Shown here: piece after piece, positions 56,976-64,000 of the stretch
How positions within the stretch are numbered: position 1 is the first letter of the stretch
How the letters are laid out: each line of letters starts with the position of its first letter
Origin: Marinomonas piezotolerans
GTDB lineage: Bacteria; Pseudomonadota; Gammaproteobacteria; Pseudomonadales; Marinomonadaceae
Length of the DNA: 64,000 bases
Direction: 5' to 3'
Assembly: GCF_003362755.1 (NCBI RefSeq)
Contig: NZ_QKRA01000005.1
Span: 1 to 64,000, forward strand
Translations under genes and position numbers: made by a program
The notes under the pieces: generated by a model
The model's input: the letters and a program-made list of their open reading frames with translations, nothing else
Told to the model about the DNA's origin: nothing
The model's database searches: none

Positions 56976-59243
56976 CTAATCTGCTGCTTTACCCTCACCT
57001 AGTTTCACTTCCAGTTTATCAATACGCTGGAAGCCACGAGGGAGCTTCAACCCTCTGCGACCACGTTCACCGATGTAGTCGGATAACTCTTTCTCAGCAA
57101 AAGACATAAACCGCTTGCCACTGTGGACTAACAGCAAGTCATCGGGTTGTATTGAGGCCATTACACACACCCACTCTTCACGATCTTTCGCACGCGCAGC
57201 GGAAATACTCAGCATTTTGTTGCCTTTACCTTTCGCCATTTGAGGAAGTGATGCCACATTAAAGGCTAATAAACGACCTTCATTTGAAACCACCACTATC
57301 CGCCCGTTTTCCGGATCGATGACTTTCACTGGGGACAAAACCTGTGCATTGGTCGGCAGTGTGAGCGTCGCCTTACCCGCCTTATTTTTCGCGTGCAAAT
57401 CTCCGAGCTTGGCAACAAACCCGTACCCTGCATCCGAGGCCACTAAATAAAACGCATCATCGTTATCCAGTACCGCTGCGACAATATGTGCATCTTTGTC
57501 GAGTGAAATGCGCCCAGTTATGGGCTCACCTTGCCCCCTAGCGGAAGGTAACGTATGTGCTTTAATAGAATAGGTTCGACCATTTGAAGCAAACAAGACA
57601 AGGGTCTGATTGGATCGACCTTTAGTCGATAACAAGAACTCATCACCCGACTTGTAACTTAAACCTCGCTCATCGATATCATGTCCTTTTGCAGCTCGAA
57701 CCCAGCCTTGTTTTGACAACACCACGGTAATCGGATCATTCGACAACAAGTCTTCTTCACTAAAGGCTTGCGCTTCTTTACGCTCGACAATTGGTGTTCG
57801 ACGCTCATCACCAAATGCCTCAATCGCCTCTTCAATTTCTGTTGTAATAAGCTTTTTCAGTTTACGATCCGATGCAAGTAAGCCTTCAAGCGTCTTACGT
57901 TCTTTTTCTAATTCATCTTGCTCACCACGTATACGCATTTCTTCGAGCTTTGCTAAGTGGCGTAACTTTAACTCCAATATAGCTTCTGCTTGCGTATCCG
58001 TAAGATCAAATCGGGCCATTAAAACAGGCTTCGGTTTGTCTTCTGAACGAATAATCTCTATCACCTCATCGATGTTTAGAAAGGCAACCAATAACCCCTC
58101 TAAAATATGAAGGCGATTCATTACCTTATCTAATCGATATTGCAAACGCTTACGGACCACACCAATACGAAACCGCAACCACTCGCTAATAAACGCTGCC
58201 AAAGGCTTCACTTGTGGCAAACCATCCAAACCGATCACATTCATATTAACTCGGTAGGATTTTTCCAAATCTGTTGTTGCAAACAAGTGCGTCATGACGC
58301 TTTCAACATCAACCCGATTCGACTTGGGTACAATTACGAAGCGAGTCGGGTTTTCATGGTCTGACTCGTCCCTTAAATCAACCACCATTGGCAGCTTCTT
58401 AGCCTGCATCTGTGCGGCTATTTGCTCCAGTACTTTGCTACCTGACACTTGATGGGGGAGTTCATAAACAACTATTTCTCCCTCTTCCATCTGATAACGA
58501 GCTCGGGCTTTTACTTGTCCTTTGCCAGTTTCATATAAACGACGCAAATCGGCGCGAGGCGTAATGATTTCGCCACCAGTGGGAAAGTCTGGCCCCTGAA
58601 TGTACTCCATTAGTTCATCCAGTGTTGCCTTTGGATTTTGCAACATATGAATACAGGCCTGACCGACTTCTCTTAAATTATGAGGGGGTATATCGGTGGC
58701 CATACCTACGGCGATGCCAGTCGTGCCATTCAACAGCAGGTTAGGAAGCCTCGCAGGTAATACTGATGGCTCTTGGAGTGTGCCATCGAAATTCGGCACC
58801 CAATCTACGGTACCTTGATTAACCTCTTTGAGCAGGACATCAGAATATTTCGACAGTCTGGACTCTGTGTAACGCATTGCAGCAAAGGACTTCGGGTCAT
58901 CAGGTGCCCCCCAGTTTCCTTGACCGTCCACTAGTGGGTAGCGATATGAAAAAGGTTGTGCCATCAAGACCATCGCTTCATAACAAGCACTGTCTCCATG
59001 AGGGTGGAATTTACCCAATACATCACCCACAGTACGAGCTGATTTCTTATACTTTGCCGACGCTTTTAAACCCAACTCGCTCATTGCATAAACAATGCGG
59101 CGCTGCACGGGCTTTAAACCGTCACCGATATGAGGCAAAGCACGGTCTAGTATCACGTACATAGAGTAATTCAAGTAAGCCTTCTCGGTATAATCTTTCA
59201 GAGAAAGCGTCTCGTTAGCTTCAAAGTTTAACAAGTCACTCAA
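56976..59243 (-). CDS. parC: DNA topoisomerase IV subunit A
   Basis: Decatenates replicated chromosomes with ParE. At 755 residues it is of ParC length. The breakage-reunion domain has [10 protein letters not shown] with S85 and E89 (the quinolone-resistance positions in their susceptible form) and the catalytic Y125 in [10 protein letters not shown]. The C-terminal beta-propeller repeats start near residue 500. ParE is not in the window. Confidence 0.96.
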   Translation of the reverse strand: MSDLLNFEANETLSLKDYTEKAYLNYSMYVILDRALPHIGDGLKPVQRRIVYAMSELGLKASAKYKKSARTVGDVLGKFHPHGDSACYEAMVLMAQPFSYRYPLVDGQGNWGAPDDPKSFAAMRYTESRLSKYSDVLLKEVNQGTVDWVPNFDGTLQEPSVLPARLPNLLLNGTTGIAVGMATDIPPHNLREVGQACIHMLQNPKATLDELMEYIQGPDFPTGGEIITPRADLRRLYETGKGQVKARARYQMEEGEIVVYELPHQVSGSKVLEQIAAQMQAKKLPMVVDLRDESDHENPTRFVIVPKSNRVDVESVMTHLFATTDLEKSYRVNMNVIGLDGLPQVKPLAAFISEWLRFRIGVVRKRLQYRLDKVMNRLHILEGLLVAFLNIDEVIEIIRSEDKPKPVLMARFDLTDTQAEAILELKLRHLAKLEEMRIRGEQDELEKERKTLEGLLASDRKLKKLITTEIEEAIEAFGDERRTPIVERKEAQAFSEEDLLSNDPITVVLSKQGWVRAAKGHDIDERGLSYKSGDEFLLSTKGRSNQTLVLFASNGRTYSIKAHTLPSARGQGEPITGRISLDKDAHIVAAVLDNDDAFYLVASDAGYGFVAKLGDLHAKNKAGKATLTLPTNAQVLSPVKVIDPENGRIVVVSNEGRLLAFNVASLPQMAKGKGNKMLSISAARAKDREEWVCVMASIQPDDLLLVHSGKRFMSFAEKELSDYIGERGRRGLKLPRGFQRIDKLEVKLGEGKAAD

Positions 59244-59428
59244 AAGCGATATCCTTTAATTAACGGGCTGGAGGCGAAAAGCCTAACTATTTCGATAACT
59301 TATCAATGCCGACTACTATAATCAGGCGCCATTTAGCCTGCAACCATTGGAGTATTTGAATTAACGAATAGTCAGTTTTTTTTTTACGATGTATGCTCTA
59401 TGATGCTCGGGCATAGGGAGTACATTAC

Positions 59429-60100
59429 ATGAAAACTCAGTTAGGTAAACAAGGCTGGCAATGCATTCTATATAATACCCAGCATTTTAGAGTGTACGAA
59501 ATACAACTGACGCTGAATGATCATGCAAATCACAATATTGTATTTCCATATGACGCGCTTCTATTCACAGCAGAAGGGCAAGTCTTCATTCAGTCGAATT
59601 TAGAAGAAGTATCCTTGAAAGCGAATCAGGCTGTATGGGTGCAACATGCGCTTCCCATACGGTGTGTCACAATATCGCCCATCACACGCTTATTTGTAGT
59701 TGTGTTTTTGGGTCAGGCTAAACGAAGCAACCCAAGGTTTGACCGCTTTGCGAGTGGCACTGAAGACAAAAAGCAACACTCTAATGGCACCACGCAATGG
59801 ACCGCTAAAAATAAAGATGTTGCCAAAATTGACTGGCATATGTTCCCAGCCCTTCATCAAGAGCCATTTTATTACCTTAAAGCATCTGAGCAATTTATCT
59901 TGCCGGTTAATACGAAAGATGACCTACATATTCAGCTCCCAAGACAGTCCTCACAAAGCGTCCATGATGCTGGGATCTTGATCGAATCAGGAACCACTCG
60001 TCGACTCATCAATCGGTCAGAAAAGCCAATTACCTTTCTGACGATTGCAACCCCATACCCTAAACAAAGCCGGATTATCAAACTTGGTCGATCATCTTAA
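59429..60100 (+). CDS. Unrecognised cupin-like protein
   Basis: A 223-residue protein I cannot assign to a family. The first 95 residues look like a cupin barrel similar to AraC-type sensor domains (NIVFPYDALLFTAEGQVFI, then L-K-A-N-Q-A-V-W-V), but no helix-turn-helix follows. The second half may be another small barrel (LIESGTTRRLINRSEKPITF). No signal peptide. A GGGAG ribosome site precedes the ATG. It is divergent from parC and its end overlaps the convergent GNAT gene by 9 bp. Function unknown. Confidence 0.55.
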   Translation: MKTQLGKQGWQCILYNTQHFRVYEIQLTLNDHANHNIVFPYDALLFTAEGQVFIQSNLEEVSLKANQAVWVQHALPIRCVTISPITRLFVVVFLGQAKRSNPRFDRFASGTEDKKQHSNGTTQWTAKNKDVAKIDWHMFPALHQEPFYYLKASEQFILPVNTKDDLHIQLPRQSSQSVHDAGILIESGTTRRLINRSEKPITFLTIATPYPKQSRIIKLGRSS

Positions 60101-60970
60101 AGTCAGAGCGGTAAGAATGTGATCTTCCCATTGATTGTTAATTTTAAGGTAATTGCGTGCCACACCTTCTCGCTCAAATTCTAGTTTTTCTAACACCGCA
60201 GCACTGCGTTTGTTGCGTGGCATATAACACGCCTGAATGCGATCAATGTTGAGCTCCTTGGATATGTATTCAATACCATATCGTAAACATTCATGCATGA
60301 GTCCTTTACCCTGTTCCTCTGCAGCAATGCTGTACCCTAAAAAACACGATTGAGAGACTCCTCGAACAAACTGAGAATAGTTACTGTAGGCAATCATTTT
60401 GTCCTGCTCTGGATTTAAAAGACACAGGACACATCCACGATCTTCTATAAAATCTTTACGCATTTCCTTGATACGCAAATAACAAGTTTCTTGAGTATAA
60501 TAATCGTCGTTCCGCTGTGGCTCCCAAGGAGCTAAGTGCTCTTTTTGGGCATTAACATATCGTAGCAGCAGCTCCGTATCCTCGGTATCGAGCAGCTTCA
60601 ATATCCCCCTTTCTGTTTGTATTACAGGAAAACGCCCTCGCTGCTCCCAACTAGTTTGATTCACAGAAATGTCCTCCTGCAACACTTCGATCAACTTTAA
60701 ACGGTATTGGTCAAACCAGCACTGGTTCCCCACAGACAGCGTTCGACGCATCATAGTATGGTCGATCCACGCCGTTGCGTGCTCCTTAGATTGCCAGTAA
60801 GTCACAAATTGAGATACTTCTTCAGACACCCAATCGAAATACAAAAATCCCGGCTGACTCTGCGCTAGCTCGATCACCTTTTCTGTCATCACTCGATACA
60901 TCACATCCTCACGCAATGCTGATGTGGTAACACTCACTGCGTAATAGGGTGTTGGAAAAGTGTCTTCCAT
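60092..60970 (-). CDS. ABM-domain / GNAT acetyltransferase fusion
   Basis: A 292-residue protein with two parts. Residues 1-100 match the antibiotic-biosynthesis-monooxygenase (ABM) fold (PGFLYFDWVSE, then TYWQSKEHATAW). Residues 118-292 match a RimJ-like N-acetyltransferase, with the acetyl-CoA loop EEQGKGLMHECL and RNKRSAAVLEKLEFEREG. The fusion is unusual. The ABM half may be a sensor or dimerisation unit, and the substrate is unknown. Confidence 0.82.
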   Translation of the reverse strand: MEDTFPTPYYAVSVTTSALREDVMYRVMTEKVIELAQSQPGFLYFDWVSEEVSQFVTYWQSKEHATAWIDHTMMRRTLSVGNQCWFDQYRLKLIEVLQEDISVNQTSWEQRGRFPVIQTERGILKLLDTEDTELLLRYVNAQKEHLAPWEPQRNDDYYTQETCYLRIKEMRKDFIEDRGCVLCLLNPEQDKMIAYSNYSQFVRGVSQSCFLGYSIAAEEQGKGLMHECLRYGIEYISKELNIDRIQACYMPRNKRSAAVLEKLEFEREGVARNYLKINNQWEDHILTALTLR

Positions 60971-61037
60971 GTTATTGATCCTCTACATCAAAAATAAAAA
61001 TGAACCAACTCTTCAAATGTTTGTCTATAATTTAAGC

Positions 61038-61203
61038 AATCTGAGATTATGGAGTCAGAGCGATATCTCAGTTGAGGAAACGTTCTAGCGTCATTTAGAA
61101 GATTTCCATGAAATGTTTTGCTCCCACATCGTTACGCGGCGCTCCCCTTTGCGCCCCCAGGGAAAGTATATTAGCCCGCTGCATCTGTAGCGGGTTTTTT
61201 TTG
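61038..61203 (+). ncRNA. Candidate small RNA ending in an orphan terminator
   Basis: A TATAAT box at 61026-61031 (weak -35) would start transcription near 61038. The RNA would fold CTGAGAT (61041-61047) with ATCTCAG (61065-61071), GGCGC with GCGCC near 61138-61155, and end at a terminator CCCGCT/AGCGGG with a T8 run. Three GGA/GGGA motifs occur (one in the first loop), loosely recalling CsrA/RsmA-binding RNAs. No known family is recognised; a bare terminator is the alternative. Confidence 0.4.
61175..61203 (+). terminator. Plus-strand rho-independent terminator without a plus-strand gene
   Basis: CCCGCT (61175-61180) pairs with AGCGGG (61189-61194), loop GCATCTGT, followed by T8. The nearest plus-strand gene ends at 60100 and is separated by a minus-strand gene. 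Confidence 0.85.
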
Positions 61204-61204
61204 C

Positions 61205-61239
61205 ATAAAAAAAGCGAGAGGCTACTCGCCGCTCGCTTT
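61205..61239 (-). terminator. Terminator of the dacA-ybeD-lipB-lipA operon
   Basis: AAAGCGAG (61211-61218) pairs with CTCGCTTT (61232-61239). Read on the minus strand it is followed by a T-run, 20 bp after lipA. Confidence 0.82.
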
Positions 61240-61259
61240 CTATAAGTGCGCCATCTAGA

Positions 61260-62219
61260 TTAAGACACACGCTCGCCATGAGCCTGTTTATCAGCATGAT
61301 AAGATGATCGAACAAGTGGGCCACACGCAGCATGCTTGAAACCCAAGTCCTTCGCCACAGCCTCATAGCGCTCAAACTCTTCCGGGTGAACAAAACGGTC
61401 CATTGGAAAGTGATGCTTAGAAGGCTGAAGGTACTGTCCAATAGTCAACATATCCACACCGTGAGCACGTAGATCTTTCATAACCTCTACGATCTCTTCA
61501 AACGTTTCCCCCATGCCAACCATTAATCCAGATTTTGTTGGCACATCAGGACAACGCTCTTTGAACTTCTTCAGTAAATCCAACGACCATTGATAGTCAG
61601 AACCAGGTCGCACTTGACGATATAACCTTGGAATTGACTCCAAGTTGTGGTTAAACACATCTGGAGGAGATACTTGCAAAATATCTAACGCAACATCCAT
61701 GCGACCACGAAAATCAGGCACTAATGTCTCTATTTCGATCTCAGGACTCAACGCTCTAGTTTCATCAATACAATCTACAAAATGCTGCGCTCCGCCATCA
61801 CGAAGGTCATCACGATCTACCGAAGTAATTACCACATATTTTAAGCGCATATCCCGAATGGCAACGGCTAATTCCTTTGGTTCATCAGGACTCAAAGCGT
61901 TAGGACGGCCATGAGCAACATCACAAAACGGACACCGGCGCGTACAAATATCACCCATGATCATAAAAGTCGCCGTCCCATTCGAGAAGCACTCTCCCAA
62001 ATTGGGGCAATTTGCCTCTTCGCAGACAGAAGATAATTTGTGTTCACGCAATGTGCTTTTTATACGTGCGATTTCTGGCGATGCAGGCATCCGCACACGC
62101 AGCCAATCAGGCTTACGCGGAATTTCTTCCGTTGGTATTACTTTTACAGGAATACGCGCCATTTTATCGGCACCACGTAATTTTTCTCCCTGTACCACTC
62201 GCTTTTGCTGAGTTGTCAT
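61260..62219 (-). CDS. lipA: Lipoyl synthase
   Basis: Radical-SAM enzyme inserting two sulfurs into octanoyl-lipoyl domains. The 319 residues carry the auxiliary cluster cysteines C66, C71, C77 and the radical-SAM C92-x3-C96-x2-C99 (CTRRCPFC). The C-terminal R-S-S-Y supplies the serine ligand of the auxiliary cluster. It is 6 bp after lipB. Its product modifies SucB encoded in this window. Confidence 0.97.
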   Translation of the reverse strand: MTTQQKRVVQGEKLRGADKMARIPVKVIPTEEIPRKPDWLRVRMPASPEIARIKSTLREHKLSSVCEEANCPNLGECFSNGTATFMIMGDICTRRCPFCDVAHGRPNALSPDEPKELAVAIRDMRLKYVVITSVDRDDLRDGGAQHFVDCIDETRALSPEIEIETLVPDFRGRMDVALDILQVSPPDVFNHNLESIPRLYRQVRPGSDYQWSLDLLKKFKERCPDVPTKSGLMVGMGETFEEIVEVMKDLRAHGVDMLTIGQYLQPSKHHFPMDRFVHPEEFERYEAVAKDLGFKHAACGPLVRSSYHADKQAHGERVS

Positions 62220-62225
62220 TCTAAT

Positions 62226-62864
62226 TCACCCTTGTTGGATAGTCGGATGAGCATATCCGAGACGTTCAGCCAGTATATTTGCTAGCTGAATCTTCACCTG
62301 CGCCATAGTCGCTTCTGACTTAAGACGCTTCATATCAATCATTTGTAACCCTTGGTACCCACAAGGATTTATTCGTAAAAATGGAGTCAGGTCCATATCC
62401 ACGTTAAGTGCTACGCCATGAAATGAACAGCCTCGCCGCACTCTCAACCCCAGTGAGGAAATCTTCATTTCATCAACGTAGACACCAGGTGCATCTGGTT
62501 TAGGGTAAGAAGCGATACCATTGCAATGCAGCACATCAACGATGGAGTTTTCAATCAAGGTCACTAGATCTCTAACGCCAATACCCAGACGCTTAAGATC
62601 TATCATGATATAAGCGACCAATTGACCTGGTCCATGGTAGGTGACTTGGCCTCCGCGGTCCGCTTGAACAACCGGAATGTCTCCAGCATTTAGCAAGTGC
62701 TCCGCTTTGCCTGCTTGCCCCTGAGTAAACACTGATGGGTGTTCAAGTAACCAAATTTGGTCAAGGTCCTCTTTAGAGCGAGTCTGCGTAAAGTCTTTCA
62801 TATCTTCCCACGTAGACTCATATGGCACCACACCTAAATCGCGGCAAAGAAGTGTTGTCGGCAT
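62226..62864 (-). CDS. lipB: Octanoyl-ACP:protein octanoyltransferase
   Basis: Transfers octanoate from ACP to lipoyl domains. The 212 residues carry [17 protein letters not shown] (69-85), K134 in [10 protein letters not shown] and the acyl-accepting C168 in INPCGYQGL. It is 3 bp after the DUF493 gene and 6 bp before lipA. Confidence 0.97.
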   Translation of the reverse strand: MPTTLLCRDLGVVPYESTWEDMKDFTQTRSKEDLDQIWLLEHPSVFTQGQAGKAEHLLNAGDIPVVQADRGGQVTYHGPGQLVAYIMIDLKRLGIGVRDLVTLIENSIVDVLHCNGIASYPKPDAPGVYVDEMKISSLGLRVRRGCSFHGVALNVDMDLTPFLRINPCGYQGLQMIDMKRLKSEATMAQVKIQLANILAERLGYAHPTIQQG

Positions 62865-62867
62865 TTA

Positions 62868-63173
62868 TCAAATAACCATTTTTACAGCAGGAATCGCCAT
62901 TAGATCCACATGAAGCTCGGATAATTGGCGCTCACTTTGAGCGTGTATACGGAAACTGTAACTGACAAATCGCCCTTTAGAAGAATGCTTCGCACTAATG
63001 GTGCTCTCGTCAAAGTCTGCCGCGTGCGTTCGCACACAATCCATGATCGATGCCTGTACGTCGTTAGCATCCATTGCCACGACTTTAATCAGGTAATTTG
63101 CACAAGGGAATTCGATCTTAGGTGCTTCTTGAGCACCTTGTGCAATATCACCTGTTTTACTTATTAAAGCCAT
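62868..63173 (-). CDS. ybeD: DUF493/YbeD family protein
   Basis: A 101-residue small alpha/beta protein: IEFPCANYLIKVVAMDANDV at 20-39, and KHSSKGRFVSYSFRIHAQSERQL near 64-86, typical of YbeD. Thought to be a regulatory, ACT-like domain; exact role unknown. Always between dacA and lipB in many gammaproteobacteria, as here. Confidence 0.92.
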   Translation of the reverse strand: MALISKTGDIAQGAQEAPKIEFPCANYLIKVVAMDANDVQASIMDCVRTHAADFDESTISAKHSSKGRFVSYSFRIHAQSERQLSELHVDLMAIPAVKMVI

Positions 63174-63193
63174 ACTCGCTATTTCACCATCGG

Positions 63194-64000
63194 TTAGAAC
63201 AAGTTCATAAAGAACAATTTCACTTTATCAAATAGGCGCTTAAAGAAACCACCTTCTTCCACAGCCTCCAACGCAACGACATTGCGCTCAAGTAACACAT
63301 TGTCAGAAGAACCCACAATCACCTTTCCAAGCACATCTCCTGCTTGAATTGGCGCTTCAATTTCGGGGTTAAGCTCTAAAGCTGCTGGGATTGAGTCTGC
63401 ATTTTGACGTGGCATCGTCACTAAAACATCATCTGTAAAACCAACTTTCACAGCATCAGTTTCACCACCCCAAACACGAGCATCCGTTAATACTTGACCT
63501 GCACTATACAACTTACGTGTTTCGTAATAGCGAAAACCGTAATTCAATAGCTTTTGCGATTCGGCGGCACGCGCTTCATCTGAATCAGTACCCATCACAA
63601 CAGTAATCAAGCGCGTACCATTGCGGACCGCAGATGCGGCTAAACAGTATCCTGCAGCGTTAGTATGACCTGTTTTAAGCCCATCTACTGTTTTGTCCCG
63701 CCAAAGTAATTTATTACGATTGGGCTGTCGAATATCATTAAAAGTAAAATATTTTTCAGCATACATTTTATAGTTTTCTGGGAAGTGAATGATTGTTGCA
63801 CGAGACAACAATGCCAAATCGTAAGCTGAGGAGTAATGATTTTCTGCGGGGAACCCCGTTGAGTTCACAAAGCGAGAGTTTTGCATACCCAGTAACTGAG
63901 CATGTTGGTTCATCAAGTCTGCGAAGGCTGACTCACCACCTGCAATATGCTCCGCAACCGCCACACTAGCATCATTACCTGATTGAATAATAATACCGCG
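63194..64000 (-). CDS. dacA: D-alanyl-D-alanine carboxypeptidase, C-terminal part (PBP5/6 type), cut by window end
   Basis: Trims the terminal D-Ala of peptidoglycan stem peptides in the periplasm. The frame is open to the window edge and begins within the gene. The S-x-N motif SGN lies at the start of the visible part (63976-63984 or near), and K-T-G in DGLKTGHTNAAGYCLA. The C-terminal PBP5 beta domain and an amphipathic anchor helix ending KRLFDKVKLFFMNLF follow. The S-x-x-K motif lies outside the window. First gene of the lip operon here. Confidence 0.94.
   Translation of the reverse strand, partial: RGIIIQSGNDASVAVAEHIAGGESAFADLMNQHAQLLGMQNSRFVNSTGFPAENHYSSAYDLALLSRATIIHFPENYKMYAEKYFTFNDIRQPNRNKLLWRDKTVDGLKTGHTNAAGYCLAASAVRNGTRLITVVMGTDSDEARAAESQKLLNYGFRYYETRKLYSAGQVLTDARVWGGETDAVKVGFTDDVLVTMPRQNADSIPAALELNPEIEAPIQAGDVLGKVIVGSSDNVLLERNVVALEAVEEGGFFKRLFDKVKLFFMNLF

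Larger units (their letters stand above)
60971..61259 (+). other. Intergenic region with candidate sRNA
   Basis: This 289-bp region lies between the GNAT-fusion gene and lipA, both on the minus strand. It holds the lipA terminator and, on the plus strand, a TATAAT-like box, two hairpins and a strong terminator with no gene upstream of it. Confidence 0.5.

Noticed and set aside
61091..61441. Open frame on the minus strand across the lipA end and downstream region
   Set aside because: It overlaps lipA in another frame, runs through the lipA terminator and has no recognisable protein features.

Overview
The window looks like chromosome of a marine gammaproteobacterium of the Oceanospirillales type. 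A Marinomonas-like organism is my best guess: the gene order (gltA divergent from sdhCDAB-sucAB-lpd-sucCD, the pdxJ/lapG/lapD block, dacA-ybeD-lipB-lipA) and the moderate GC fit, but no rRNA or species marker is present. I saw no tRNA, rRNA, CRISPR array or complete insertion sequence.

Layout. (1) 1-9.7 kb: a defence island on the + strand. It is a type I restriction-modification locus (hsdM, hsdS, hsdR) whose hsdM has lost its 5' part. Four extra genes lie between hsdS and hsdR: an FRG-domain protein, an HrgA-like protein with a PD-(D/E)xK-like signature, an AAA ATPase and a small protein with an E-x-K motif. A decayed gene remnant closes the island. (2) 9.8-26.3 kb: metabolic and accessory genes. 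These include an amide/asparagine/aspartate degradation locus (regulator-amidase facing aspA-ansA), two VOC proteins, a cytochrome b561, small Cys-rich and membrane proteins, a DMT exporter, a lipid-linked sugar transfer set (GtrA, GT2, GT83) interrupted by a pirin, and a 2-hydroxycarboxylate transporter with its CitA/CitB-type two-component system. (3) 26.6-40.1 kb: the TCA cluster in Pseudomonas-like order, with a two-lipoyl-domain SucB and strong hairpins on both sides of lpd. (4) 40.2-44.6 kb: small zinc-ribbon protein, DUF2066, purM-purN, DUF3108, mobA. (5) 44.7-54.1 kb: a Lap-type biofilm system. It has a type I secretion membrane-fusion protein and ATPase, a LuxR regulator, and pdxJ-tapT-DUF1244-lapG-lapD. 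LapD is the c-di-GMP receptor that controls the LapG protease; the adhesin and outer-membrane channel are not in the window. (6) 54.2-60.9 kb: Tag-like glycosylase, FrnE-like DsbA, Fur-box-controlled bfd convergent with two bacterioferritin genes, parC, an unrecognised cupin-like protein and an ABM-GNAT fusion. (7) 61-64 kb: a candidate sRNA with an orphan terminator, then the dacA-ybeD-lipB-lipA operon, with dacA cut by the window end.

The most interesting points are: the four-gene cassette in the restriction locus together with a truncated hsdM; two bacterioferritin subunits with exactly complementary losses of haem and ferroxidase ligands; a 32-bp palindrome inside purN; the perfect stem-loop directly before bfd; the duplicated lipoyl domain of SucB; and the orphan terminator with upstream structure near 61.1 kb. 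Functions come from reading motifs and recalling families. No database search was possible.
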